In this document: in pieces, positions 24,162-36,167 of the stretch
Layout of the letters: each line of letters starts with the position of its first letter
Numbering within the stretch: the first letter of the stretch is position 1
NCBI RefSeq assembly: GCF_038069655.2
Contig: NZ_CP150951.2
Span: forward strand, 806,001 to 870,000
Origin: Yoonia sp. BS5-3
Lineage (GTDB): Bacteria > Pseudomonadota > Alphaproteobacteria > Rhodobacterales > Rhodobacteraceae
Direction: 5' to 3'
DNA: 64,000 nt
Notes under the pieces: generated by a model
Seen by the model: the letters and a program-made list of their open reading frames with translations, nothing else
The model's database searches: none
What the model was told of the DNA's origin: nothing
Program-made: the position numbers and the translations under genes

Positions 24162-27100
24162 ATGCCCTGATCGACGCCGCCTTCAATCGCAGCAAGGTTG
24201 CGCAGCTGATCCTGGCATTTTTGCTGATCGTCGGTTCATTTGCCTATATCGGCATCCCCAAAGAGAGTAACCCGGAAATCCCAATTCCTGTGGTCTATGT
24301 CTCAACCTCGGTTGACGGTATTTCGCCCGAGGATTCAGAAGACGTGCTGGTCGGCCCGATGGAGGCTGAATTTGCCTCGCTCACCGGGTTGAAATCCATG
24401 ACCGCAACGGCGGGCGAAGGTTATGCCAGTGTGCAGCTAGAGTTTGAGCCCGGTTTTGATGCCGATGCCGCGCTTGATAATGTGCGCGAGGCGGCGGACA
24501 AGGCGGAGAATGAACTGCCCCAAGATGCTGATCTGACCGTGACTGAGATCAACACAGCCCTGTTCCCCATCCTTACTGTTATCCTGTCCGGCCCCGTTCC
24601 CGAACGCACCCTCAATACCCTGGCCGAAGACCTGCGTGACGATATCGAATCCCTTGGCGGCGTCCTTGAAGTTGACGTGGGGGGCAAACGCTCAGAACTT
24701 CTGGAAGTGCTCATCGATCCGACAGTTTTCGAGACGTATAACATCTCATTTGATGAGCTGATCGGATCGATCACCCGCAACAACCAATTGATCGCGGCTG
24801 GCGCGATTGAGAACGAAGCTGGCCGTCTGGTTTTGAAAGTTCCCGGATTGATCGAGAACCTCGAAGACGTGATGGAACTGCCCATCCTGGTTCGTGATCA
24901 GACGGTTGTGACCTTTGCCGATGTCGCCACCATACGGCGCACATTTGAAGACCCCACAGGCTTTGCCCGGATCGACGGGCAGCCCGCCCTCGCGCTGGAG
25001 ATCAAGAAACGTGTCGGCGCCAATATCATCGAGACCGTCGCCGAAGTGCGTGAAGTGATTGAAAACGCGCAAGCTGATTGGCCTGAAAGCGTGCAGATCC
25101 GCTTTACCTTGGATGAAAGCGAACAGGTCAAATCCATGCTATCCGATCTTGAGGCCAATGTGATCGCCGCGATCATCCTGGTGATGATCGTGGTGGTCTA
25201 TGCGCTTGGTTTACGGTCTTCTTTGCTGGTGGGTTTGGCTATTCCCGGCGCGTTCCTAACTGGTGTGGCGGGCCTTTATTTCATGGGCTTTACGATGAAT
25301 ATCGTGGTGCTGTTTTCGTTGATCCTAGTTGTTGGGATGCTGGTGGACGGCGCGATTGTGACCGTTGAGCTGGCCGACCGCTATCTGCATGAAGGCCATA
25401 GCCCGAAGGAGGCTTATGCCAGCGCCGCCAAGCGGATGGCTTGGCCAATCATCGCATCTACAGCCACGACGCTTTGCGTCTTTTTCCCACTGCTCTTTTG
25501 GAAGGACGTGGTGGGCCAATTTATGAAGTTCCTGCCCATCACCGTGATTTTCACCTTAGGCGCTTCACTGTTCATGGCCCTTGTGTTTATCCCCGTCATG
25601 GGCGGCCTGATCGGCAAAAGGCGTGGACAGACGGCGCGGGCCAAGGCCCAGCTATATGCCGCAGAACACGGCGATCCGCGCAAAGCAACCGGCTTCACCG
25701 GCGGGTATGTCAGGCTGCTCGAATGGTCGATCTTGCGCCCATGGACGACGCTGTCTTTTGCCCTGATCGCGCTTGTGACCTCTTTCATGGCTTACGGCAT
25801 TTTTGGCAATGGCCTGACCTTCTTTCCCGAGGTTGAACCCGATTACGCGCAGGTTGAAGTCCGCGCAAAGGATAATTTTTCGGTCTACGAACAAGATGCG
25901 CTGGTGCGTCAGGTCGAGGCGAAACTCGCCAATTATGACGAGATTGCAAGCGTCTATGCGCGCTCGGGCAGTTCGAATGAAAGTGGCGATGTTATCGGAT
26001 CTTTGCAGCTTGAGCTGGCTGAGTGGAACACGCGTCGCACAGTTTCGTTGATCGCCGATGATATCCGGGCCGATATGTCCGAAATTCCTGGCATTGAGGT
26101 CCAGGTACAGACCGATTCAGGCGGCCCAGGGGGCGGCAAGCCGATCAATCTTGAGGTTTTGGGGCGGGTCCAGTCCGAACAGGAAGCTGCCGTACAAACC
26201 ATTATCGCGGCGATGGAACGTATGGGCGGGTTCATTGATGTCGTTGAAACGCGCCCCAATCCGGGCGTTGAATGGCAGATTACGGTTGACCGGTCTGAGG
26301 CAGCGCGTAGCGGTGCGGATGTCGCGCTTTTGGGGCAAGCTGTACAATTGCTGACGCGTGGCATCACGGTCGCCGATTATCGCCCCGATGATACCAATGA
26401 CGAAGTTGATATCGTCGTGCGTTTCCCCGCTGTTGACCGGACATTGGCCGAACTTGAGGCGTTGCGTGTGCCAACCAATGCCGGTTTGGTGCCAATTTCA
26501 AACTTTGTATCGTTCAACCCTGCCCCTCGCAGCGGGATTATCACCCGGATTGATCAGGCCCGGGTCATTACAATTTCGGCGGACGTAGCGGCAGGCGTTT
26601 TACCGAATGACCAGACCGTCGCATTGCAAGAGGTGATCACGACCCTTGATCTGCCCGCGAGTGTGGATGTGGAATTCGGCGGCGAGGCCGAAGAGCAGGA
26701 AGACGCGATGATCTTTCTGATGGGCGCGTTTTTATCCGCCATCGGGCTGATGTTCCTGATCCTGCTGACGCAGTTCAACAGCTATTGGCAGGCCTTTGTC
26801 GTGATGTCTGCGATCGTCTTTTCTGTCGCAGGTGTTTTGCTTGGCCTGATGATTACAGGCCGTCCTTTTGGGGTTGTGATGGGCGGCATCGGCGTGATCG
26901 CGTTGGCCGGTATTGTCGTGAACAACAACATTGTTCTGATCGATACTTTCAATCAATTGAAAGCGACGGGTATGTCATCTCTGGAGGCCGCACTGCGCAC
27001 GGGCGCGCAGCGTTTGCGCCCTGTTGTGCTGACCTCGGTTACAACCGCATTGGGTTTGATGCCGATGGTGATCGGGTTGAATATTAACTTTTTCACCCGC

Positions 27101-27277
27101 GAAATTATCTATGGCGCACCTTCAACGCAGTGGTGGACCGAACTATCAAGCGCGATTGCAGGCGGTCTGGTCTTTGCGACGATCCTGACCTTGTTGGTGA
27201 CGCCTGCCATGCTGATGTTGGGCGAAAGACGGGCCAAGCGTTTCAAAACAGGCCCTGCTTTGGCCCCCGCTGAATAA
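24158..27277 (+). CDS. RND-family efflux pump, inner-membrane subunit
   Basis: A 1039-residue AcrB-like proton antiporter with twelve predicted TM helices and two large periplasmic loops. It begins NALIDAAFNRSKVAQLILAF. In TM4, where AcrB has an Asp-Asp pair, it reads VGMLVDGAIVTVELADRY, so only one aspartate is kept, as in several RND subgroups. The C-terminal half contains GIGVIALAGIVVNNNIVLID. No outer-membrane factor gene follows, so a TolC-like protein must come from elsewhere. Substrate is unknown. Confidence 0.92.
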   Translation: MNALIDAAFNRSKVAQLILAFLLIVGSFAYIGIPKESNPEIPIPVVYVSTSVDGISPEDSEDVLVGPMEAEFASLTGLKSMTATAGEGYASVQLEFEPGFDADAALDNVREAADKAENELPQDADLTVTEINTALFPILTVILSGPVPERTLNTLAEDLRDDIESLGGVLEVDVGGKRSELLEVLIDPTVFETYNISFDELIGSITRNNQLIAAGAIENEAGRLVLKVPGLIENLEDVMELPILVRDQTVVTFADVATIRRTFEDPTGFARIDGQPALALEIKKRVGANIIETVAEVREVIENAQADWPESVQIRFTLDESEQVKSMLSDLEANVIAAIILVMIVVVYALGLRSSLLVGLAIPGAFLTGVAGLYFMGFTMNIVVLFSLILVVGMLVDGAIVTVELADRYLHEGHSPKEAYASAAKRMAWPIIASTATTLCVFFPLLFWKDVVGQFMKFLPITVIFTLGASLFMALVFIPVMGGLIGKRRGQTARAKAQLYAAEHGDPRKATGFTGGYVRLLEWSILRPWTTLSFALIALVTSFMAYGIFGNGLTFFPEVEPDYAQVEVRAKDNFSVYEQDALVRQVEAKLANYDEIASVYARSGSSNESGDVIGSLQLELAEWNTRRTVSLIADDIRADMSEIPGIEVQVQTDSGGPGGGKPINLEVLGRVQSEQEAAVQTIIAAMERMGGFIDVVETRPNPGVEWQITVDRSEAARSGADVALLGQAVQLLTRGITVADYRPDDTNDEVDIVVRFPAVDRTLAELEALRVPTNAGLVPISNFVSFNPAPRSGIITRIDQARVITISADVAAGVLPNDQTVALQEVITTLDLPASVDVEFGGEAEEQEDAMIFLMGAFLSAIGLMFLILLTQFNSYWQAFVVMSAIVFSVAGVLLGLMITGRPFGVVMGGIGVIALAGIVVNNNIVLIDTFNQLKATGMSSLEAALRTGAQRLRPVVLTSVTTALGLMPMVIGLNINFFTREIIYGAPSTQWWTELSSAIAGGLVFATILTLLVTPAMLMLGERRAKRFKTGPALAPAE

Positions 27278-27281
27278 AAAG

Positions 27282-27309
27282 AGGCGCAGCCCGTTACCAG
27301 ACTGCGCCT
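27282..27309 (-). terminator. Terminator between the RND pump and katG
   Basis: AGGCGCAG (27282-27289) pairs with CTGCGCCT (27302-27309). Read on the minus strand it is followed by CTTTTTATT, a proper T-run, so it serves katG. It may also weakly end the RND transcript. Confidence 0.8.
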
Positions 27310-27332
27310 TATCGCCGTGAGTGGCGTTTTTC

Positions 27333-30579
<3,247 letters not shown>

Positions 30580-30592
30580 AATAAACCTAGGG

Positions 30593-30620
30593 TTGATAAA
30601 GCGAACAAAGCGTTTATGGT
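30593..30620 (+). promoter_or_regulatory. Candidate promoter of the receptor/transporter operon
   Basis: TTGATA (30593-30598), a 16-base spacer, and TATGGT (30615-30620) form a plausible sigma-70 promoter about 30 bases ahead of the first gene. It lies just after the oxyR stop. Confidence 0.4.
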
Positions 30621-30650
30621 GCTCTCTAAATTTTATTTCGGAAGTTATTT

Positions 30651-32069
30651 TTGTCGGACGCGCCACACTCTCTTGAGATGCGGCAACCAGACAGCACCTA
30701 TCGCGACTTTATTGCTTGGAGCCTCGTCGGACTGCTGCCATGGCTGCTGTATGTGCAACTTGATCAAAGCCTGCCTTTTGATCAGCTGATATTCCTATGC
30801 CTGGCCCTGGCCGCCATTGTCATGTGGATTTTTCGCCTGACACCTGACTTTGTACCCGGCCTCGCATTGATCCTTGTTGTGACCCTGCTTGATCTGGTTC
30901 CGCGAGATATCGCCTTTAGCGGCTTTTATTCACAGGTCTTTTTCCTGGTTTTCGGCATTTTCGTACTGGCCGCGTTGCTGGCAGAAACATCATGGCTGGC
31001 CCGGCTTGAACGCGTGCTGGTACGCAAACAGGCCTCGTTTCCGACACGCCTATGTGCGGTCGTCTGCGCTGGCATATTGCTGACCTTGGTCGTTCCGTCC
31101 CCGCTGGGCCGTGCCAGTATGGTGCAACCGCTGGTTCACCGCTTTTTCCGCAACGGGCGGCCCCGCAACAATGCCTTTCTGGCCCTTGCGCATATGCATG
31201 GCACGACATTGCTGTCGACGATTATTCTGACCGGCAACCCCTTAAATTTCGTACTGCTTGGCATGCTTGACGATCAGACATCAGGGCGGTTCGAATGGAT
31301 GGGCTGGCTGAAGGCAACCAGCGCCGCCGGATTGGTCATTGCCATTGGTTTTGTTGCCGTGCTGGCCGTCTTGTCGATCGCCTCGCGCCGGAAATCAACG
31401 CCAGATGATACAGATGCGGCGCTGCCCCGGATCGATGCCGACCCGCTACGTGATTGGGCAACCTTGGGCCTATATGCTATTCTGTTGGCGGCGATCCTTA
31501 GTCGTTCAATCCACCAGATTCCACTGGAATGGATCGTGTTGTCCCTGGCGATGTCCGTCTTCTTTTTCTCAGGACTGACCCTTGCCACCCTGCGCCAGCG
31601 TTTTGACTGGCCCACCCTGATATTTGTGGCAACTGTCGTGGCCTGGGGCCCAATGTTGGACCACCTAGGGCTTAGCCAGTGGCTAGCCGATCAATTGCCC
31701 GTCTTAGTCCCGCTTTTTGCACAAAGCCTGCATTTGGGCTTTGCGGTTTTGATGATCGGCGTCTTTGTTATCCGGCTTGCCGTACCCGGCGCCCCTGCCT
31801 TCATCATTCTGGCCAGTACCCTGCTGCCATTTGCAGAAGTGATCGGCATTTCGCCCTGGGTTCTCGGCTTTGTTATTTTGACTGTCTCCGAAGGGTTTAT
31901 TTGGCCCTACCAACACGGCGTTTTTTCCCAAACCGTCACTGCGCTTGATGCGGAGCGGACGGAGTATTCCATGCCATCCCTGATCATTTTCAACATCGTA
32001 TTTTTCCTTTTGCGCTGCCTTGCAGTGTTTGTGAGCATTCCCTTTTGGAAGGCGCTTCATCTTATCTAG
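30651..32069 (+). CDS. SLC13/DASS-like anion transporter
   Basis: A 472-residue inner-membrane protein with about eleven hydrophobic segments. Features fitting divalent-anion:sodium symporters are LTLVVPSPLGRASMVQPL, HGTTLLSTIILTGNPLNFVLLG (the family's T-G-x-P-N loop), and a second repeat with LAVPGAPAFIILASTLLPF. The frame opens with TTG at 30651, which has GGAAG eight bases upstream; an ATG nine codons in is the alternative. It begins a tight four-gene operon with two ligand-binding proteins and a HAD phosphatase. Substrate unknown. Confidence 0.75.
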   Translation: MSDAPHSLEMRQPDSTYRDFIAWSLVGLLPWLLYVQLDQSLPFDQLIFLCLALAAIVMWIFRLTPDFVPGLALILVVTLLDLVPRDIAFSGFYSQVFFLVFGIFVLAALLAETSWLARLERVLVRKQASFPTRLCAVVCAGILLTLVVPSPLGRASMVQPLVHRFFRNGRPRNNAFLALAHMHGTTLLSTIILTGNPLNFVLLGMLDDQTSGRFEWMGWLKATSAAGLVIAIGFVAVLAVLSIASRRKSTPDDTDAALPRIDADPLRDWATLGLYAILLAAILSRSIHQIPLEWIVLSLAMSVFFFSGLTLATLRQRFDWPTLIFVATVVAWGPMLDHLGLSQWLADQLPVLVPLFAQSLHLGFAVLMIGVFVIRLAVPGAPAFIILASTLLPFAEVIGISPWVLGFVILTVSEGFIWPYQHGVFSQTVTALDAERTEYSMPSLIIFNIVFFLLRCLAVFVSIPFWKALHLI

Positions 32070-32077
32070 AGGGCAAA

Positions 32078-33262
32078 ATGAAATCATTTTTTGCTGCTGC
32101 CAAATACGTTGTGATCGCTGGTCTTTTGCTGGTCGTGGCCCGACTGGTCATGTCGCAAAATAGCGAACAAACCAAAATCCTGATCGTTCATTCCTACAAT
32201 GTTGATCTGGCCTGGGTGAACGATATCGATGGCGGCATCCGCCGCGCGCTGGAAGACGCCCCCATCAAGATCGCAGCCCGCACCCACTATATGAACCTGC
32301 GCAATCATCCCGATTGCAATTACTACAAAAACGCAGCTGCTGATGTCCGCTTTACCATTGACGATTGGCAACCCGAAGCCGTCATCCTGGTCGATGATCT
32401 GGCCCAAGCCCTGGTTGGTTTTGACCAGTTACGTCTGCGTCCCGAAACGGACCGTAATGCCATTGCAATTGCTTTGAATGAATGGCTTGCCGGTGATCGT
32501 TGCGAAACGCCCGATCTGTCCTTCTTTCATCTTGATGATCCGCAGGCCGGCCACATCCCTGAGGTGATCTTTGCCGGGGTCAATGGCGGTGTTGCGCGCT
32601 ATGGATATGAAGATGCCGATAATGTTTCCGGCATTTTCGAGCGTAAGAACTACGCTGCTTTGATCGAAACGCTGCAGTCGCTCAGCACCGCTTATGCCGG
32701 TGATGTGGCGGGCATTATGATGCTCAATGATGCCTCGCCCACCGGGCAGACCGAAAATGCCAATTACGTCGCCCAAGACTGGGCCCCTTTTGAAGCCGCA
32801 TCGCCCGTCGCCGCATCAACCCTTGTTCGTTGGAAAGAGTCAGTGGCCGAGGCGAACGCCCGCGACCTGATGCTGTTGATCGCCAATTATCAGAATGTCC
32901 GCGACACGGATGGCCAATTGGTCCCACCGGATTTTCTGATCCAATGGACCGAGGCAAACGCAAAACTGCCTGTTCTTGGCGTGAACACCCGCTTTGTCGC
33001 GGATGGCGGCATGATGACCGTCGCTATTGCCGGGTCGGAGCAGGGTAGTGTTGCCATGGAACTGGCTATCGCCGCCCTGACAGGGGGCACAGCCCGCCCG
33101 CAACGCGATGCCCAGCAATTCCTGATCGGGATGAACCAAAGCCTTGTCCGCAAGAGAAACCTGGCCCTCCCCGCAATTTACGAAGCCTTCAGCCGCGAGA
33201 TCGGCACATTTGTTGATGTGCTTGAACAGCTTTACGTCGTGCAGGGGGAGACAGGTCAATGA
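32078..33262 (+). CDS. Membrane-anchored ABC_sub_bind-type ligand-binding protein
   Basis: A 394-residue protein with one N-terminal hydrophobic helix (residues about 8-28) and no lipobox, so it is either exported or anchored facing the periplasm. The rest matches the uncharacterised ABC_sub_bind family: ILIVHSYNVDLAWVNDIDGGIRRAL at the start, PEVIFAGVNGG in the middle, and PVLGVNTRFVADGGMMTVAI. No ABC permease or ATPase accompanies it. The start ATG follows GAGGG. It lies 9 bases after the SLC13-like gene and overlaps the HAD gene by four bases. Confidence 0.72.
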   Translation: MKSFFAAAKYVVIAGLLLVVARLVMSQNSEQTKILIVHSYNVDLAWVNDIDGGIRRALEDAPIKIAARTHYMNLRNHPDCNYYKNAAADVRFTIDDWQPEAVILVDDLAQALVGFDQLRLRPETDRNAIAIALNEWLAGDRCETPDLSFFHLDDPQAGHIPEVIFAGVNGGVARYGYEDADNVSGIFERKNYAALIETLQSLSTAYAGDVAGIMMLNDASPTGQTENANYVAQDWAPFEAASPVAASTLVRWKESVAEANARDLMLLIANYQNVRDTDGQLVPPDFLIQWTEANAKLPVLGVNTRFVADGGMMTVAIAGSEQGSVAMELAIAALTGGTARPQRDAQQFLIGMNQSLVRKRNLALPAIYEAFSREIGTFVDVLEQLYVVQGETGQ

Positions 33263-33948
33263 TACCCCAAGATGTCCCGCGACCCGCTGCCTTGTTGTTC
33301 GACTTTGACGGCGTATTGATCAACAGCCTGCCGGTGATGCAGCTAGCATTCTCAGCCGCTCTGCAAGAGGTTTATCCGAGCAAACGCATGCCTCACACCG
33401 CCCTGTTCAAGGCTTACCGCACACATCTGGGCATGGGCTTTCCGCAGATCATGCGCAATCTTGACCTCAGCCCCGACATGTTTGCCCCGTTTCGCAAACA
33501 TAGCCGTATCTTGGCCCCATATGTGCGCCTTTACGATGACGCGATTGATCTGCTGGATTGGGCCCAAAGCCAAGGCTTACCGATAGGGATTGCGACGGGC
33601 AAGGATTATGAACGCACGATCGAACTGCTCGATCAATTGGGCATCCGTCATTACTTTGCGGCGGTCTATTCCAGCGACAACGTCCCTCGCCCGAAACCTG
33701 CCCCTGATATGGTGCAGCGCTTTGCGTCCGAAACGGGCATCGCAATTTCGCGTATCCTGATGATCGGGGATGCCGCCGCCGACATTCACTGCGGACAGGC
33801 TGCGGGATGTCCCACCGCCGCCGCCGCATGGGGATATACCGAACGCGCAACACTGACAGCGCTGCGCCCGACGCTGATCTTTGACACCCCGCAAGATGCG
33901 CAAACCCAACTGCAAAACCTTCTGTTGCCTGAGATGCTTTCAAAATGA
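33259..33948 (+). CDS. HAD-superfamily phosphatase (phosphoglycolate-phosphatase-like)
   Basis: A 229-residue HAD hydrolase with all motifs: LLFDFDGVLINS (nucleophile Asp), IGIATGKDYERT (motif II), PKPAPDM (motif III Lys) and ILMIGDAAADIHCGQAAG (motif IV). The helical cap is of the beta-phosphoglucomutase/Gph type. Substrate unknown. It overlaps both neighbours by four bases, so its product is probably made in step with the two receptor-like proteins. Confidence 0.87.
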   Translation: MIPQDVPRPAALLFDFDGVLINSLPVMQLAFSAALQEVYPSKRMPHTALFKAYRTHLGMGFPQIMRNLDLSPDMFAPFRKHSRILAPYVRLYDDAIDLLDWAQSQGLPIGIATGKDYERTIELLDQLGIRHYFAAVYSSDNVPRPKPAPDMVQRFASETGIAISRILMIGDAAADIHCGQAAGCPTAAAAWGYTERATLTALRPTLIFDTPQDAQTQLQNLLLPEMLSK

Positions 33949-35060
33949 TGTCTTTTCTTCGTGTCGCCCTCACTATCCTCTGCCTCGGTTTGACCGCATC
34001 GCAAGGGGCCGCGCAGCAGCATTGCCCGGACACGCCGCTTGATGTCCCACAAGGCGGTCTGGTGATCGGCACCAAGTTTTCACCCCCCTTTGTGATGGGC
34101 CCCAAGGAGGCACCCGAAGGCCTGGGGATTGATTTTTGGGAGTTGATCGCCGATTGCCTGGATCTGAACCCGGACGATTACAGTTTTGTTGAATACGGCA
34201 CCGATGCCGACCTGATTGCCGCTGCGCGTGATGGCCAGGTTGATTTGGCCATCTCGGCCCTGCCAGTGACTGCAGGCAATGAGACATGGGTCGATTTCAG
34301 TTATCCGTTTTTTGATGCATCACTGGGTGTGATCGTGCCTGATCGCAGCCGCGGGGCCAATTTTGCGCTTTTGATATCGCGCATCCTGCACTCAAACATC
34401 CTGTCGATTGTCGCTGGGCTGCTTGGCTTCATGATCTTTGTTGGGCTGATCTATTGGTGGATGGAGCGGCGTAGCGGGAACGAGTTTTTTCGGCAAGGCC
34501 CACTGTCCGGCCTTTATCGCTCGATGATCTGGTCCGCCCTCTTGGTCTTTCAAGGACAGGGCAACCCGTTCGAATTGAAGTCCCGCTTTGGCCAGCTTTT
34601 TGTGCTGCTTTTGATGTTTGTCGGGGTGACGATTATCTCAAGTTTCACGGCGATCATCACCTCTAGCCTGACCCTGCAGGCGCTCGAGCCTGAAGTGAAC
34701 ACCGTCGGCGACTTAGAAGGCCGCGCGGTTGCCGTGATGAACCAAAGCGATAGTGCCGATTGGGCAGCAGACACCAATGTGCCTGTTTTGTCGATGCAGG
34801 CCTTTTCGCAAGTCCAACGTTATTTCGATGAGGGGCGCATCGATGCCTTTATCCATGAGCGCGAGGTGCTTGAATATCTCATCAATCGGCGCAATCTGAC
34901 GGGCGTCAAGATGGCCCCGTTACAGGTAGAGCCCAAACGCTATGCGATTGCTTTGCCGCCCGGTAGCCCGCTGCGTGAGCCGATCAATCTGACCGTATTG
35001 ACGGGAATCGACGATCCGATCTGGCAAACCACCCTGCAAGGATATTTTGGAAGCCGCTAA
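33945..35060 (+). CDS. Ionotropic-glutamate-receptor-like protein (ligand-binding domain split by a channel pore)
   Basis: A 371-residue protein. Residues 1-23 are a signal peptide. Residues 38-131 form the first lobe of an SBP_bac_3 binding domain (GTKFSPPFVM, GIDFWELIADC, DLAISALPVTAGNETWVDFSYPFF). The domain is then interrupted by TM1 (about 152-172), a re-entrant pore segment (about 190-207, SMIWSALLVFQGQGNP) and TM2 (about 215-238, VTIISSFTAIITSSLT). The second lobe follows (250-371). This is the layout of GluR0 and animal iGluRs. The pore lacks TVGYG; QGQG occupies the filter position, and ISSFTA resembles the iGluR SYTANLAA gate. Ligand and ion are unknown. Its end lies 6 bases from the convergent aglK. 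Confidence 0.82.
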   Translation: MMSFLRVALTILCLGLTASQGAAQQHCPDTPLDVPQGGLVIGTKFSPPFVMGPKEAPEGLGIDFWELIADCLDLNPDDYSFVEYGTDADLIAAARDGQVDLAISALPVTAGNETWVDFSYPFFDASLGVIVPDRSRGANFALLISRILHSNILSIVAGLLGFMIFVGLIYWWMERRSGNEFFRQGPLSGLYRSMIWSALLVFQGQGNPFELKSRFGQLFVLLLMFVGVTIISSFTAIITSSLTLQALEPEVNTVGDLEGRAVAVMNQSDSADWAADTNVPVLSMQAFSQVQRYFDEGRIDAFIHEREVLEYLINRRNLTGVKMAPLQVEPKRYAIALPPGSPLREPINLTVLTGIDDPIWQTTLQGYFGSR

Positions 35061-35066
35061 TCTGCG

Positions 35067-36158
35067 TTACCGAAAATACATCGACCGGCCATCGTGGAAG
35101 ACCTGCACTTTGGCCGGATCTGCGGTCAATGCCATATCCTGCCCCCGGACATTTGCATGCACCCCAGGCAATTTGGCGATGACTGTGTTTTGATCGGGTG
35201 CTGTCCCTTCAAAATAGACCAATGTGACTTCGCCGAGAGCTTCTGAAAAGCTAACCGTTCCGGAAAAGAGCGGCGTATCCTGTGCCGGCACCATGTCTTC
35301 GGGGCGAACCCCGACATTGACACGCAAGCCCATGTCAGCCTCTTGGGTCGGTACATTTGAGACGGCTGTTCCGCCAGCATCCAATGCTATGGTGGTTTGT
35401 TGACCCGTTCCGGTGATTTCGCCCGGCAAAAGATTCATTGAAGGTGAGCCGATGAATTGCGCCACAAATTCATTTTCGGGGCGTTCATATAGTTCAAGCG
35501 GCGTGCCCACCTGAGCAATCCCCTTATTGGCCAGCACCACAATGCGACTGGCCAACGTCATGGCCTCAACCTGATCATGCGTGACATAGATCATCGTGCT
35601 GTCCGGCATGCTTTCCTTTAGCTGTGCAATCTCGATCCGCGTCGCAACGCGCAGCCCCGCATCAAGATTGGAAAGCGGTTCATCAAACAAATAGACTTTG
35701 GGGTCGCGCACGATTGAGCGCCCGATCGCGACGCGTTGTCGTTGCCCACCTGATAGCGCTTTTGGCAGCCGATCGAGATATTCGGTCAACTGCAACATAC
35801 GCGCGGCTTTTTCGATAGCCGCATCGATGTCTGCCTGCGGTTTTTTGGCGATCTTCAGCGCAAAGGCCATATTTTCACGCACCGTCATGTGCGGATAAAG
35901 CGCGTAGGACTGGAACACCATCGCGATCCCACGCTGCGCTGGTGGCATTTCATTGACCATCTCACCATCAATTTCGAGCATGCCGCTCGTGATGCTTTCA
36001 AGCCCCGCAATCATCCGTAGCAAGGTCGACTTCCCACAGCCCGAGGGACCGACAAAAACGATCAACTCGCCCTTTTTGACGTCCAGATTGACATCCCTAA
36101 GCACATCAACAGCGCCGCCATAGGTCTTGCCAACATTTGTGAGCTTCAGATCAGCCAT
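35067..36158 (-). CDS. aglK: Alpha-glucoside ABC transporter ATPase
   Basis: A 363-residue MalK/UgpC-type ATPase. It has Walker [11 protein letters not shown]-loop [14 protein letters not shown], signature LSGGQRQR, Walker [14 protein letters not shown] and the switch histidine in [13 protein letters not shown]-terminal TOBE/MalK regulatory domain has VGVRPED. It is last in the aglE-F-G-A-K order seen in Sinorhizobium, 9 bases after aglA, and powers the AglF/AglG permease. Confidence 0.92.
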   Translation of the reverse strand: MADLKLTNVGKTYGGAVDVLRDVNLDVKKGELIVFVGPSGCGKSTLLRMIAGLESITSGMLEIDGEMVNEMPPAQRGIAMVFQSYALYPHMTVRENMAFALKIAKKPQADIDAAIEKAARMLQLTEYLDRLPKALSGGQRQRVAIGRSIVRDPKVYLFDEPLSNLDAGLRVATRIEIAQLKESMPDSTMIYVTHDQVEAMTLASRIVVLANKGIAQVGTPLELYERPENEFVAQFIGSPSMNLLPGEITGTGQQTTIALDAGGTAVSNVPTQEADMGLRVNVGVRPEDMVPAQDTPLFSGTVSFSEALGEVTLVYFEGTAPDQNTVIAKLPGVHANVRGQDMALTADPAKVQVFHDGRSMYFR

Positions 36159-36167
36159 TGCAGTCTC

